A model generated the notes under the pieces. The model searched no databases. It was not told the origin of the DNA and saw only the letters and a list, made by a program, of their open reading frames with translations. A program made the position numbers and the translations under genes. A stretch of 64,000 nucleotides of DNA from Paraphaeosphaeria minitans (Eukaryota; Ascomycota; Dothideomycetes; Pleosporales; Didymosphaeriaceae). Of the stretch, positions 30,686-42,765 are shown in pieces; positions within the stretch are counted from its first letter, which is position 1, and each line of letters begins with the position of its first letter. Location: NCBI GenBank assembly GCA_015832175.1, contig WJXW01000002.1:186001-250000 (forward strand), read 5' to 3'.

Positions 30686-32321
30686 TGGTTCGGTGGTAGT
30701 CGTTGGAAGAAAGAATAGAGAGCCTTATGGAAGGGAGAAGAACTAGAGATGTTGGTAGGGGAATATGGTGGGCATACGATGGAACATATAAACTTGGAGA
30801 AAAGTCCTTTGCTACCTGGGATATGAAAAATGGCTCATGGCAAAGGTTTTACACATCCATGTGACAAGGAGCAAGCAGAATCAATTTGTGCACCAGGTCT
30901 AATGATCACACAAACATCCCACAAGAAGCATAGGGACCGGTAGGAAAACTCAGACTATGTAGGAACTCGAAAGAACTTATTGTTAGGGAGCGAATTGATC
31001 AGATTGCTACAGAGGAAAAAGGGCCAGATAGGCTAACTATATACTCTATGCTTGTCCTAATATGGGTTGGTTTTGTCTTAGAGACCTATCCTGTTTAGAT
31101 GCTAAGTCTTACTAAAATGGTGGACAAGCTCGACGACTTACCATATTAAAGCCCCTGCCGTGCTTGAGTCTTACGGCTAGCACTAAGAATCTTGACCTTC
31201 CGTTTACGTTTACGTGCCTGTCTTGCTAGGTCTTCTTGGGCGTGTGAATATGTAAGCACCTCCAAGCGGCGGTCAGCTTCGAGCAGTGAGGTCATCAAGA
31301 CAATTTCGGCTACTTGCGAAGTCTACCCGGCGTGGTAGATGGAGCAAGGGACGTCCTACCAAGCCAAGGACAGCAGCGTTTCGTACAGCAGGATAACATG
31401 AAGCTGTAGGTCAAGGTATCTACCTCTTCACGGGTCTCTGTTGGCTGAAGGAGGATATAGAAGGCCCTCGAAGTCGGACTCTGCGTCTATACATGGTTAA
31501 AATTTACGAATCTAGGTATAAGCCTTCGTACCGTCAGAGCCCGACGCGGATGCGCACTTACACAATTTACGTATTTGGAGCTCTAGAAGCTGAATTATCG
31601 GCGGGGACTGGCAGTTGAGCGCCTTCACATGTTGTGCACGACGCTCAGGAGGAAGGACTTTGGAGTATCGCACGCCTCGCGAACGCGCAAATATACCTAT
31701 TTTATCTTGTTCCTCACTTAGTCCATGTATTAATCGCAAACTGAGACAACGTACTAATGATGATAGATTAAGGGCCGACGAAAGCTGTTTAGTTCGATTC
31801 CCTCCTAATTGTAGCTGTAATTTTCTTGAGATCGACGGCTGGTTGGATATCGTAACACAAGCTTCCAAAGGACCGCACGCAATCCTTCGTTTTGGCTATG
31901 CAGGCCCTTTGCATCTCGCAGGTTGACACGAGGCCCTGGACCCTATAGTGCGATGAAGCTTGGAAATTAGAGTTCGGAGCGTCGTTAGTGGTCGTGTCCC
32001 TGCAATGGTCATTGTATGATAACTCCAGTGGTATACAGGGTATACAGCCCGAGATTGAAAGCGTTGACCTCCAGTTGGCTCCGGACTTGATGTGCAAATG
32101 ATTTAATTATTATATTGGTATGTATGCACGTCTACGCTATCCAATACCCGAATCGGGTATCTGTTGATAAGTGAAAAGCATCCTTGCACTCCACCAGGGT
32201 GCTCTGGTTCAAATCAAGCCCAACAATTCCTGGCTATGCACCATGCTGTCTATTTTAAAACCGTAAAAATTTCACTGGGACGAAACAGAAAATCAAAGAA
32301 GGAAGGGCGACTACTGTGAGA
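30686..32321. other. gene-poor interval with decayed coding sequence
   Basis: 1.6 kb, AT-rich in its first half. Apart from the degenerate frame at 31146-31487, only short overlapping frames are present. A GGTTCAAATC match near 32206 does not fold as a tRNA. Confidence 0.5.
31146..31487 (-). pseudogene. decayed ORF, possibly a transposase remnant
   Basis: One minus-strand frame of 114 codons keeps protein-like sequence despite three internal stops (TGA, TAG, TAG), each reachable from CGA or CAG by one C-to-T change. It begins DAESDFEGLLYPPSANRDP. It ends with a leucine-rich helix (EIVLMTSLLEADRRLEVL) and a basic run (RQARKRKRKVKI). A helix followed by a basic tail recalls the C-terminus of pogo/Fot-type fungal transposases, but this resemblance is weak. 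Confidence 0.35.
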
Positions 32322-33758
32322 TCAGACTTCGAAGTTGTCGAGCCAATGCCTGGCGACAATGTGACCCTCATCGAACCTCGGTACATCCATTCGCCGGATG
32401 ATGGCCGCATGGGTGTGTCCAACGTTCTTGATGTGAATGGGGTACTTCTGGAACCCAACATTGTCCAGGTGCTCGATCATTTTAAATTGATGCTCCGTAA
32501 GTGCCAACGTTGGGAACTCGAGTAGCGATTCGGACTTCTCGGCTGCCGTCAATTCCGCCTCCGAGTCCGCGGAATCCGCTTGCTTTGAGAAAGAAAACGT
32601 CATCTGCTGTGTAGACGATGCTAGTTCTTCTTCGCCCTCGCCTAGGTAGTCCTGCCCTTGTCTGTTGTTCATGTTTTCATACATGTCTTCCATTTCCTGA
32701 CGCGCTGAAGTTATCATCAAAGGAATGCGGTAGCCCTTGACATCGATGCCAGCCATTCCAGTCTCGTGCAGTCTTAGACGCTGGCGACTTCGAACGGATT
32801 GGATCGCAGCATTACTGAGTAACAAGGTTGTGCCAATCGGAACGAATATTATGAAGAAGGCGATAGTGGGTATCTTGCGGAAGAATGCACGCATGCCAAT
32901 AGAGACGCGTTGGCGGAAGACGGGAAGTTCTTCTGGTTCTTTAGGGTCTACGGGATGCTGCGGATCGACAACCACATCCTCGTATCCGTCCAAGTAGTTG
33001 ACTTTGAACTCGTCTATTCGTTCGAAGGGATCCGTCTGGGATATTCCAGCGGTAAAGTAGGCCACGGTCTTGTCATTTATGACATTCGCGTATAAGCTGC
33101 GGTTTTTGAACTGCGCAAGCCCTCGGATGAAGATACTGTCCGTATCGGACAGCACGGATATGAGAGGTCGCCCAGTCTGTCTGAAGCTGTCGATCAAAAA
33201 CATTTGCCTCCCGCTCGTGGAAAGCGTGCGCGCACCCAAGACGTTGAACGCATTACTGAGGTATCCGCGTTTGGGCGTCCTTGCTCCGAGATGTGGCGTG
33301 GCAAACGTGGTGAAGTTTACGGGCGTTATCTTTTCAAACAGCCCCTTCGAGTATAGCAGTCCGACAGCGTAGCGTGCAATGAGTCCACCCAGCGAGTATC
33401 CAATGACGCTGATCTTCCGAATGTCATGTTCGGTCTGTGCCAGCTCGTCGAGTCGTTCTTCGATTTCGTGCGCGACGCGTTCGCCTCCCGTGTCTATGCC
33501 GTCGTACGTGAAGCTCCCGGCGTTGCGTTTCGTGACGAGCACATGGATTTTCTCCTCGGTGAATTTATCGCGGAGAGAGTTTCGCAGGAAATCGAGATGC
33601 TGTGGGTTTCCCCAGAGTCTGACGTGGGATAGTCAGTATTCCAGCCGCTGAGCGACATGGTGCAAGCGTTGAGGCGCCTGGGGCGAGAAAAGTACCGAGC
33701 CCATGTACCGTACTCACCCATGAACAAGAACACAAAGATGGTCTGCCTTGCCGGCCAT
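32322..33758 (-). CDS. putative lipase, DUF676 / ROG1 family
   Basis: Serine hydrolase of the alpha/beta-fold DUF676 family; yeast relatives (Rog1, Lpl1/YOR059C, YDL109C) act as lipases or phospholipases on lipid droplets and mitochondria. Exons 33718-33758 and 32322-33618 give 445 aa; the 99-nt intron has a GTGAGT donor and GTCAG acceptor. The first exon encodes only MAGKADHLCVLVHG, and the splice yields VLVHGLWGNPQHLDFL, the family signature. The nucleophile is Ser89 in VIGYSLGGLIARYAVG. A hydrophobic segment (IAFFIIFVPIGTTLLL) in the C-terminal half may be a membrane anchor. A probable catalytic histidine lies in NVGHTHAAIIRR near the end. Confidence 0.9.
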
Positions 33759-34599
33759 GATTGTTTGATTCTGCAAATGCGAGAATGGGAGGGATGGAAG
33801 ATTTGTTTGCGAAGAAGACTGGGAGCGTGGGCGCAGTAAGCAATACCTAGTATGCCTACCTCAGCTCCGTAACCTCGTCCGCTTTGTTATCGGCCAAGTG
33901 GGCTGGCAGCCCTTATGAGACGTTAAATCCGCGCTTGGCGGCACAAAGCAAGTGTCAGAAGGAGAAGTCGGACTCATCGTTGGGCCGACCACCTGCGGCA
34001 GCCTCCTGTATGCGAATGCGATCGCTCAGACTGCCTTCACACTGATGCGTGAATGAATACACGCGTCATCTCGACAACTGGAGATCGGCACCGCAGAGGC
34101 GACCCTGGAGCTTGGCGCAGGTCCGAGCACGGGCCAATCAGCGCCTTTCCTGCAGGGCTGTCACGACACCTTCACTTTCATCTGCTGAAGGCTATCCCAG
34201 TTGGACAACGGCTGCTGTGCTTTTTCCGGACTGACTACGCTGATCGCTATTTTGGAAGCAACGCGTATACTCACACATTTCCAGCCCTCTCTCCGGCGTC
34301 TGCACTTCGACCAATACCGTAGGTACCTACTCACCGCACGAGTAATTCTTGAAGTTGGTAGTGCTCGAATCATCACATATCTGCGCTTCCCGTTTACCTT
34401 TTCGCCTTTACTCTCGTACTCGGGAGCACCACCGCGCGGCGGCTTCATATATATTGGGCCGTAGATAGGTTGTCTTGGGCCATTCCCCGCCTGACTCAGC
34501 CCCCATATCGCAAGCAATATCAATAACTGGGTACCGGTCACTCAAGATCCACTAGCTGCCTCGCTCATAGAAGCAGATATAATGCACTCTTGATCCAGC
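33759..34599. promoter_or_regulatory. divergent region lipase / REX3
   Basis: About 840 nt. It contains GTAGGTACCTAC (34319-34330), a perfect 12-nt palindrome with the recurrent TAGGTACCTA core, about 270 nt upstream of the exonuclease start. Confidence 0.45.
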
Positions 34600-36618
34600 A
34601 TGTGGCCGTCCGCCTTCAGCATCTTCAAGGGCCAGCCCTGCCCTTCAGGGACTAGCTGCAAGCTTCCACACTGTCTGTTTGCACACAACCAATCAATCGC
34701 ACCTGCAAGCGATCCAGATTTTTCTCACAGGGAGGCGTCTTCAAACACCTCACCACCTGCTAAACGTTTGAGGCTCGATGGCGATGCGACGGCCGAAGCG
34801 GTGGCGAACAAAGTAGTCGAGCCACCCGTCTTCACAGGGCTTCGCGCTTCCAAGCCAATCTCAAACCCAACACCTGCATCTTCTCAAAAGGAAACCGATT
34901 CTACTTCCGGTCCTGCCCACTCTGCGATTGATGTCAAATCCGACCACGGACTTCCCCGAACGGCAACAACCCCAGTGTCGCCCCCACCCACAAAAACTAG
35001 CACAGAGGCGAAGCCACAACCTGAGCAGGAGGTGGGTCTGTTCCCGCGGAAACTACAAAATGAACCGATGCCGTTGGCGGCCAGGCTGGTTCGGCTCAAG
35101 ATGTTGCACGATTACATGACTCCTTTCAACACCAAGTTACTTGCGGCCAAGAACCCTTCGACGAAGGCTCTCCACTTGTCTGCAAACCAATTGAGGAAGC
35201 TTGCCGTGGATGAGGAGGCACAGATTGTCATCGAACATGGAGTCCTTTACGACAATATCATAAAGCGGCGCATACATTTTTACAAGAAAATGACCCAAGA
35301 GGAATGGGTCAAAAGCCGGAGAGAGGCAGTTGCGAAAGAACGTGGGGATGTGGCTAAGAAGAACATGCCAAAGAAGGTTGATACTGGCATGACACTGAAG
35401 GAAGAGATCAGCTTCCTTGCGACAATGATTGCTTCACAAGCTAGCCTTCAAGCCCACGGTTTTGTTACCAAGAAGCCTACCGATGACGAAGTCGAAGATT
35501 GCAGACAGACACAGGCCATCACAGACTTTTGGGAAGTGTGTGATCGATGTAGCACCCGCTTCCAGGCTTTCCCCGAGCGGAGAGAGAAAGATGGCGCCTT
35601 GACTACTGGCGGCAGGTGTCGATATCACTGGGGTAAGAAGATGTGGCCGAAGAGGGAGAGGGGAAACGACCCAGAGCCTGCCAAATATTCCTGCTGCAAC
35701 GATGCTGTAGGTTCGGAAGGCTGCACCGAAAGCGACACGCACGTGTACAAGTTTACTGATGTGAAGCGCATGTCTCTTGTCATGCCCTTTATCGAGACTC
35801 CAGAGAACGATCAAGTTGAGCCTCAAACCGCGGTATGTTTCGACTGCGAGATGGGCTACACAACGCAGGGCTTCGAGCTCCTCCGACTTACTGTCATTGC
35901 GTGGCCTAGCCACAGACCGCTCATCGACGTTTTGGTGCGGCCACTTGGTTTCGTTCTCGATCTCAACACTCAGTGGTCAGGAGTGACCATGGATCAGTTT
36001 CTCCATGCGAAACCATACGACCCGGTGAACCCAAAACCTAAGCGGACCGATCTGCGCATTGTCGACTCCCCACATGCGGCGCGGAAGCTTTTCCTCGATC
36101 ACGTATCGCCCACAACGCCTGTTCTCGGGCATGCCCTTGAGAACGACCTGAACGTTATCCGTTTGATACACCCTACCATCGTGGATACGGTCATTCTCTA
36201 CCCGACAAAATCAGGTCTTCCGTATCGCCATGGCCTCAAAACGTTGGCCAAGCAGTGGCTCGACATAAACATACAACAAGGCGGCGCGTCTGGCCACGAC
36301 AGTTATGAGGATGCGAGGACGACCGGCGAACTAGTGCGAGCCAAGGTTGGTCATAGATGGAGCAAGCTGAAAGACGAAGGATGGACCATCCGCGAGGATG
36401 GTGTGTATCCGCCGCTGCCAGTAGGGCTGCCCCCTCCACCTGTACCAGAGACCCCGTCCATGATACCGGCGCCGAAGACAATTAGTGCCAATTACGGCAC
36501 TGCGGCGAAGCGAAAGCTTGATATTCTTGAAGATGACGACGTTGAGGAACCGCCGAGTGTCGGTGATGGCCCTGCGACGAAGCGACATGTCACCCATGAC
36601 GAAGACAACATCTCGTAG
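34600..36618 (+). CDS. REX3: RNA exonuclease 3
   Basis: DEDDh 3'-5' exoribonuclease of the Rex family; yeast Rex3 trims the RNA component of RNase MRP and other small RNAs. Single exon, 672 aa. The N-terminus has a CCCH-type finger (C-x5-C-x4-C-x3-H in PCPSGTSCKLPHCLFAH). A Cys/His-rich segment near residues 310-385 (CDRC, GGRCRYHWG, SCCND, GC) may bind zinc. The exonuclease domain starts near residue 410 with FDCEMGYT. It continues with the GHALENDLNVIRLIHP box and ends with HDSYEDARTTGEL near residue 566, which supplies the catalytic His and last Asp. The C-terminus is acidic then basic and probably disordered. All catalytic residues are intact. Confidence 0.92.
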   Translation: MWPSAFSIFKGQPCPSGTSCKLPHCLFAHNQSIAPASDPDFSHREASSNTSPPAKRLRLDGDATAEAVANKVVEPPVFTGLRASKPISNPTPASSQKETDSTSGPAHSAIDVKSDHGLPRTATTPVSPPPTKTSTEAKPQPEQEVGLFPRKLQNEPMPLAARLVRLKMLHDYMTPFNTKLLAAKNPSTKALHLSANQLRKLAVDEEAQIVIEHGVLYDNIIKRRIHFYKKMTQEEWVKSRREAVAKERGDVAKKNMPKKVDTGMTLKEEISFLATMIASQASLQAHGFVTKKPTDDEVEDCRQTQAITDFWEVCDRCSTRFQAFPERREKDGALTTGGRCRYHWGKKMWPKRERGNDPEPAKYSCCNDAVGSEGCTESDTHVYKFTDVKRMSLVMPFIETPENDQVEPQTAVCFDCEMGYTTQGFELLRLTVIAWPSHRPLIDVLVRPLGFVLDLNTQWSGVTMDQFLHAKPYDPVNPKPKRTDLRIVDSPHAARKLFLDHVSPTTPVLGHALENDLNVIRLIHPTIVDTVILYPTKSGLPYRHGLKTLAKQWLDINIQQGGASGHDSYEDARTTGELVRAKVGHRWSKLKDEGWTIREDGVYPPLPVGLPPPPVPETPSMIPAPKTISANYGTAAKRKLDILEDDDVEEPPSVGDGPATKRHVTHDEDNIS

Positions 36619-37175
36619 GTGATTTGCTGCTGGCGCCGCTTTGAAGATTCGAGTACAGGTCGCGTGTACAGTGACGGTGGTACATGAGATCTGGCATGAA
36701 ATAGTGGCGCTCTATTGAGGCCGCACGATGATGGATTGGTCGCAGCTTTGCCTAGAAGAATGCATCCCTTGCACTCTGGCCACATATCTATACATGAACA
36801 TATTGACTGAATACCATGAATCCCCTATCGCTAGTACTCAGATCTGGGCGAGACCTCTGAGGCTGTTTCAAGGCGACTGTGACGGTGACGGTGACGATGA
36901 AAGTGTAGAACGGCGTCTACGCGGTGCAATCCACCGGATGTTCGTAACGCGCCCTTCGTCTGGTCGACCGCGGAGGAAAAGGAAAGCGCAAGGGCGTGCC
37001 TGCCACTGCCGCTGGCTCCACCGATATGCGTCATCGGTCTGGCCGTTTGGTGTCCACACGTTGCTAGTGTCGTGGACCACGAGCGCCAATTCACATTGTT
37101 GCGGGAATGCAATTGCGCGTCTGCCTCCACTTGATCTTCTCTTTTCCATACTTCAACCTTGTCCCAATGTGAATC
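36619..37175. other. intergenic, same-strand
   Basis: 557 nt between REX3 and the DUF3431 gene. The long plus-strand frame from 36728 crosses into the next gene in a different frame and is not real. Confidence 0.5.
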
Positions 37176-38604
37176 ATGTCCTTCTACAGGCGTCTCCCGG
37201 GGAGGACCGCAGCCCTTGCTCTACTGAGCTGGCTTGTCGTAGCACTAGTGCTACATCTCAGGGCAGAGCGACAGCTCTCGACACACGACCGGTCCACTTC
37301 TGCTGGTATAACAAGCCCACCTCCTCCCGGCGCCGCCACTTCCGCAGAATCAAGAAGCAGCAATGCGGCAATTGCGTTCCAAGACGAGGCTGGAACACGC
37401 CCCCGACGCACTGCCGTAGTCGTCGCGAAAACGGCGTTCGAGAACGCGACGTGGCTCGACGACTATTTCCCGCAATGGGAGAAGAACATTTACAGCGTGG
37501 GCGACGGAGAGACGAAGATGAAGATTCCCAAGAACAAAGGCAGAGAAAGCATGGTGTACTTGAGGTGTGTGGTAGTCTCGAAGTGGTGTTAATAAGCGTC
37601 TACATCTAGGGTCAGCTGCGGTGGGAGCGTTGGGGGCAGACCCTCTCGGCTCCTGCACGGGCCCGAATCCTGCAAAGCATCGTGCGCATCAACAAATGCT
37701 GACAGCTGTAGCTACATCATAGACAACTACGACCGGCTCCCCGATAACGTCCTCTTCTTACATCCGAATCGCTATCAGTGGCACAACGATGACCCCGATT
37801 ACGATGGAGTCCCCATGCTGCGACACTTCCAGATGCCCTACCTAGAGCAGGAAGGTTATGTTAATATCCGTTGCGCCTGGTCCATGGGCTGTCCGGACGA
37901 GATCAAACCGTTTGCAGAAGAAGGAGAACACAGAGCTCAGGTTCACGCTGGTGGTGACTACAAAAAGGCCTTTCATGTGCTCTTTCCCGGACTAGATGTA
38001 CCCAAGTCCGTGGGCGTGAGCTGCTGTGCGCAATTTGCAGCTACGAAAGAGAAGGTAAGAGAGAGGAAGAAAAGTGACTACCTGCGGTACAGGAAGTGGC
38101 TCGTAGAGACGGACCTGGAAGACGCCATTTCGGGAAGGATCATGGAGTACAGTTGGCACAGTACGTTTTCCCGTCTTGCAATACGGTAACGGCGCGCACA
38201 AGGTTGGGCGGCAGCGCCGTACACCGATCCCCTCTGGAAGCCCAAGAATGCTATAAGAGGGCACCATGCCACGACCATGCGGCTGGCTCATCGGGCTGAA
38301 GGACAACGTGGCGTGTCATCTGCCCAAGGTGGTAGAGGCGTACAACGTTGTCCGTCAGTAACGACGCCCTTGGCTTGATCACCTGCTAACGAGTCCTCCA
38401 GTGATATTTGGCAAGGATCCGGTGCATTGTCCTTCGGCGCAAGTCTGCTATTGTAAAGTGTTTGGGCTTTGCAACCTCCAATGTGAAGAGCAGGGAAGCT
38501 GCCAGAATCGATACACACTTCCGCCGTTTGCGACGCTTCCGGAGGGATGGCCGTACATCGGTTGGGGCCAAGAATATCGAGAACGGGCTGGCTCAGAGGA
38601 CTGA
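37176..38604 (+). CDS. DUF3431 family protein, type II membrane
   Basis: Member of the fungal DUF3431 family, which looks glycosyltransferase-like but has no established activity that I can state. Three exons, 37176-37564, 37712-38160 and 38402-38604, give 346 aa. A single hydrophobic segment near residues 11-28 (ALALLSWLVVALVLHL) follows a short basic N-terminus, fitting a type II Golgi/ER protein. The family blocks are visible: VVVAKTAFENATWLDDYFPQWE, YLSYIIDNYDRLPDNVLFLHPNRYQWHND, SGRIMEYSWH and IFGKDPVHCPSAQVCYC. The last junction gives WHMIFGKDPVHCP, matching the family motif. Intron 2 (241 nt) is unusually long here and contains an open stretch, so an extra exon cannot be excluded. Confidence 0.82.
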
Positions 38605-40001
38605 TTGAGATGGAGGGGTTTGTTGGCATGCGTCTGTATGCCCAAGGCATGGCGGTCGCACTTCCATCGGTACCCACGATGGAATCTTGTATGCCCCCGG
38701 ACCGTCCCCGGGACCATAACACATGTCTCGTTTCACTTTTGACGCTACGGTGTCTTCTGTCTGCACTCCGCTCCACGTTACGCACAGATACGAGAGGACA
38801 AAAGGATACAAGTATCGTGTTGCATGTACATGCAGGCATCGAGATTGTGCTGCAGCGAGTCCGCTTCCCCACCTTTCGCTATTCGCCAATGCTGGAATTG
38901 GTATGGAGCTATTCAGGTTCCAAGGTGGGATACGGAAGTATAATGCTTGAAACGGTCGTCGCTTTGCAAGCAGAGCAGAGAGCTCTCCTGGAAACGGCAG
39001 TAGAGCGACTCGAGTGCATATGTACCTCTATCGTTGGGGGCTAGGAGCACCCCCAATCAAGATACATCATAGGTGGGATACGTGACGAGGCACAGCGAGG
39101 CTGCAGAACGACGTCCCGGATCAGCATGTCTAGAGGCACAAGGCTGATGCACCCCCCATGCTCGATTGGAGTGTCCCAAGCGCGAAGATGGATCTTGGCT
39201 GAGGGTCCACTGGGTGAAAGCATTGTGCTGAAGTACTACTACCCTACGATAGTTGTTCTGCGCCTGAAAGCGTGCAGGTGAGATTGAACCATGTCACAGG
39301 TCTGAATGATCTCGTCGCAGAACCTCGATGCTTGGCAAGGTGCGGAGTAGGTAGGTAGGTATCTAGGGTCGAAGAGGCTAACATTACACGCGTGACATGG
39401 CTGCGCAAGGGTCCGCAATTCCTGCCCAATGACGTGCCGCTCTCCCTGTTCAGCCTCCAAACCGCAACAAATTCACTGTGCATCGTGTACCATCCTTCGC
39501 ATTATTTCGTGGTCCCAAACCATGTCATTGGACAAGCAGAGTCGCAGTTGACATTGATCGGTCCTTCTACAACCCTAGGAGCCTTTTCCGGCGGAATACC
39601 TTGCTTTCCAGTGGTCGGCAGCCTTGTGTCACGCGCCCTGGGTAATTCATGATGCGAAACACGGGCTGGCCGTCTACGAGCCCAGGAACGATTGTGACGA
39701 CGTACAAGGCTTGGGTCCCCCACATGGAGGTTTGCGGCTCAACTGAGTCTGCAGAATAAGTAGCCGTCACAATGTTGGCTCCCGGTCGGCCTTACCAGCA
39801 AACTTGTCATTCACCATTACCCCTCACTATACCAGTGGAAATGCTGCAGCTTTGCCTTGCTTACTTTGCTCCTTATTCGCCGCCATCCGCTTACATCCTA
39901 CCTCACGCCTTACGTTATTTTGGCTCCTGCTTATTTGCCTACTGCACCATCTCTCAGTGTCTCATGAGCACTCTTGACTACCAGATTCACCTCCCGAATT
40001 C
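38605..40001. other. intergenic, no gene seen
   Basis: 1.4 kb on the same strand between the DUF3431 and F-box genes. Overlapping frames on both strands have no motif. A GTAGGTAGGTAGGTATC run lies near 39345. Confidence 0.5.
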
Positions 40002-41912
40002 ATGTCCCTCAAACTGGACAGCCTTCCTTTTGACGTACTATTCTACGTCACGTCTCATCTGGGATTTGATGACATTATCAGCCTGGCACACAGTTGCCGA
40101 CAGCTTCGAAGCCTGCTCCAGGAGAACGGTATTTGTAGAAAGGCAATTGAGGTATGAAAGGACCCATGAGAATCTTGGGTCACACGAGTTAACATGGTGC
40201 AGGACGAATTTAGATATACAAAGGAAGCACGGCTGGCTCAAGAACAACGCATCTCGTTTTGCGATGCATTTAGCTATATACAAGACCGAAGACAGGCCTT
40301 TTCAGATGCATATCCGTTCTCAGCACGCGTCATCGGGCGAGCTAACGACTTTTGCTACCGAAAAGGCGTGTTATGCATCCTCCAGGGGAACACCATTCGA
40401 GTGTCCGACGTGCATGCGCATGGGCCAGACACCACCATCGATCTTTTGTTTACTATCAGCGAATTGTCCCAGGGTTCTTCTTCCTCAGGCGACACCAAGT
40501 TATCTTTGTTGTACTACAATGACGATATCGTTACCATCTACGTGGAAGGAAGGGGCAGACAAGACAACGGCCGCTTATATGCAATTACGACTAAGTCCGG
40601 AGTGTCAGATCAAGAAAGATTAATTAAAAAGATACAACTGGAAGCGAGCTATAAGCTCTTCGCCCGCCATACGTCATGTTTTGTTTACTACGGAACTTAC
40701 ACTTCTGTGGGATCACAAGATCATCACGAGTGGGAAGTTCAAGGCGTCTCTCTCAACGAGAAAAACAGCCTACCGTGCACACCGCTTCAGCTCCATGGAT
40801 TCTTTGGGGCTGATTTTGGCTCAACGATAGCTCTTGAGATCCATGAAGGGTACTTCTACGCGGTGTCTAACCAGTCAACCTTCGAGGCAGAGGAGATTGA
40901 TTGGACGTCTTTCTACCATTGCATCCGGTTCCCACTCGACAGTCCCAAAGCAGAGTCTCTGGAATCGAACAAGAAGCTATGGCGGCGACAACATGACGAA
41001 GGTGTCATTCACGACTCGTGGACAGACTTAAGCCTGCAAATCGATGAGAACACGAACGATCTCATGATTGTGGAAGCTCGACGAGAATACCAGAAGAGTC
41101 TGAGTCGACAGGTACGCACCTATTACATTTCAGAGTTCGTTTCAGGATTCGATTCTCCCTCTATCTCAACAGGAGGATCACCCTTACTCGAAGCCTCAAC
41201 TGGACCTGAGCTGCCTTGGGGCGATCCCTATATCCAAACGCTGGATTCAACTAACAACCCCAACTACGCACCTCCAGAAACACGGTTCAATCGGAACTTC
41301 CACCCCGAGGTACCTCACGGAAGCAACCCTGGTCGACCCTTCATTCTTGCCAGAACCAAGCTCAGAGCCTACACCTACTCCTGCGCCTCATTCATGGACA
41401 TGGTCGAAGACGATCGATGCTGCACCGACCCCTCCACATCGTGTCTGAGGCTACGTATCGGATCCCGCCGTGCTGCGCCTCTGGATTGGGCGGACCTCTC
41501 CACGACCACACCTCAGCAGCTCACTCTCCCCGCTCTGCCCAACGACGTCGCCTACCGCCACTCCCCAACCAGAATGTGGCCACAGTCAGCGTTTCATTGC
41601 CCTTGCTCCAGGAGACTGCATCGCATCCTCAACCCGCCCTTGCCTGGAGGCTCAGCCTACAACCGCTCCATCACGGGCACCCTGGATGAACGCAGCCTCG
41701 TGTACATGATTCGCCCGGGCCGGTCCTACACCCCCAGCGATGACAACGCATTGGGCATCGTCGTCATGGTCGGTTTCAACCGGGGCCCCTTGCCGCCCAA
41801 GCATGGTGCAGAGGACCGGCCACCAAAGCATGGCGGAACCCCCCAGAGCGAGTCGGAGTGGCACTGGGCACCCGGAGCTTCAGGCCGTTGCAGGGAACGC
41901 AGCTGCCAGTAG
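40002..41912 (+). CDS. F-box domain protein
   Basis: Probable substrate adaptor of an SCF (Skp1-cullin-F-box) ubiquitin ligase. Exons 40002-40151 and 40203-41912 (51-nt intron, GTATGA donor, GTGCAG acceptor) give 619 aa. The F-box fills exon 1: LDSLPFDVLFYVTSHLGFDDIISLAHSCRQLRSL. The splice gives KAIEDEFRYTKEA and removes the frame change that makes two overlapping open frames here. The remainder resembles large fungal F-box proteins with a beta-rich C-terminal region (alternating strands such as GVLCILQGNTIRVSDV and CFVYYGTYTSVGS), possibly propeller-like. I do not recognise the substrate-binding fold. The last ~150 residues are Pro/Arg-rich and low in complexity. Confidence 0.85.
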
Positions 41913-42680
41913 GTAGACTCGGGCGACGGGTCTGGGCGATGGCGCAGCTAGGTAGATAGGTAGCAGAGCCGCACACACACAAGGCGGACGGTGGTTTGCA
42001 AACCACTGTCCGGCCTTCTAGGTAGTTAGGTATCGCGTCGCCTTGCGGATGCACATGAGGTGCCGCATCGATGCAGGGGTCGACACGAGACCGGTGAAGA
42101 TCCCCGCCTGTTCCCACATCGATCCGGGAAATACCTAGTCTTGGGGGACGCCCCCCCTCTTCCTCGGTCCCGCTGCACTGCACACGATGCGCACGCGAAA
42201 AAGGCTTCGCAGATTCGCAACGCCGTCGGGCTTCCTCCCAGACGGGGGTCGAGCTACCAAGCCCAACGCCCAGCCGTATCTATCTCCATGGTCGATGGCT
42301 CCAGCAAAGACTGGCAAACCCAGTACATGTACACACCCATAGAAAGCAGCCTAGGTACCTATTCTTCGAGCACGCAGATCGTCGAACCTCACCCCGAGGA
42401 AGAGGGCGGTCGGACACAAGCACTGCGGTGCTGCCACGGAGCCGACAAACAGAAGGGAAGACGCCGTTCGCCGTTGGAAGGTGAAGGAGGGACTTTAAGT
42501 TTCGGACGGCAGTGGCGCGTACCTACATGTATTGACATTTCCCTACTAGACCGTCTATCTATCCGAAAAAGCATCGCTGGTGGTTGGGCTAGATACCTAG
42601 GTGGATGCCTGCTTGCGACCAAGACGCCGAGAAAGGTTCCTTCTGCTGGTGCTCGTCGCGACCCATCATACCTATTCGTT

Positions 42681-42765
42681 CCTTTTTTTTTCTTAATTCT
42701 TCTTCTTTTTTCTTAATTCTTCTTCTTTTTTCTTAATTCTTCTTCTTTTTTCTTATTCTTCTTCT
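42681..42765. repeat. 20-nt pyrimidine tandem repeat, about 4 copies
   Basis: Unit TTTTTCTTAATTCTTCTTCT repeated about four times with one shortened last copy. Strongly strand-asymmetric (pyrimidines on plus). Confidence 0.9.

Noticed and set aside
32130..32240. Possible tRNA around GGTTCAAATC
   Set aside because: T-stem pairs poorly and no acceptor stem or A-box is found at the right distance; at best a decayed tRNA.
42060..42716. 218-codon plus-strand frame
   Set aside because: Low-complexity and charged without motif, ends in the pyrimidine repeat, and competes with frames on the other strand.
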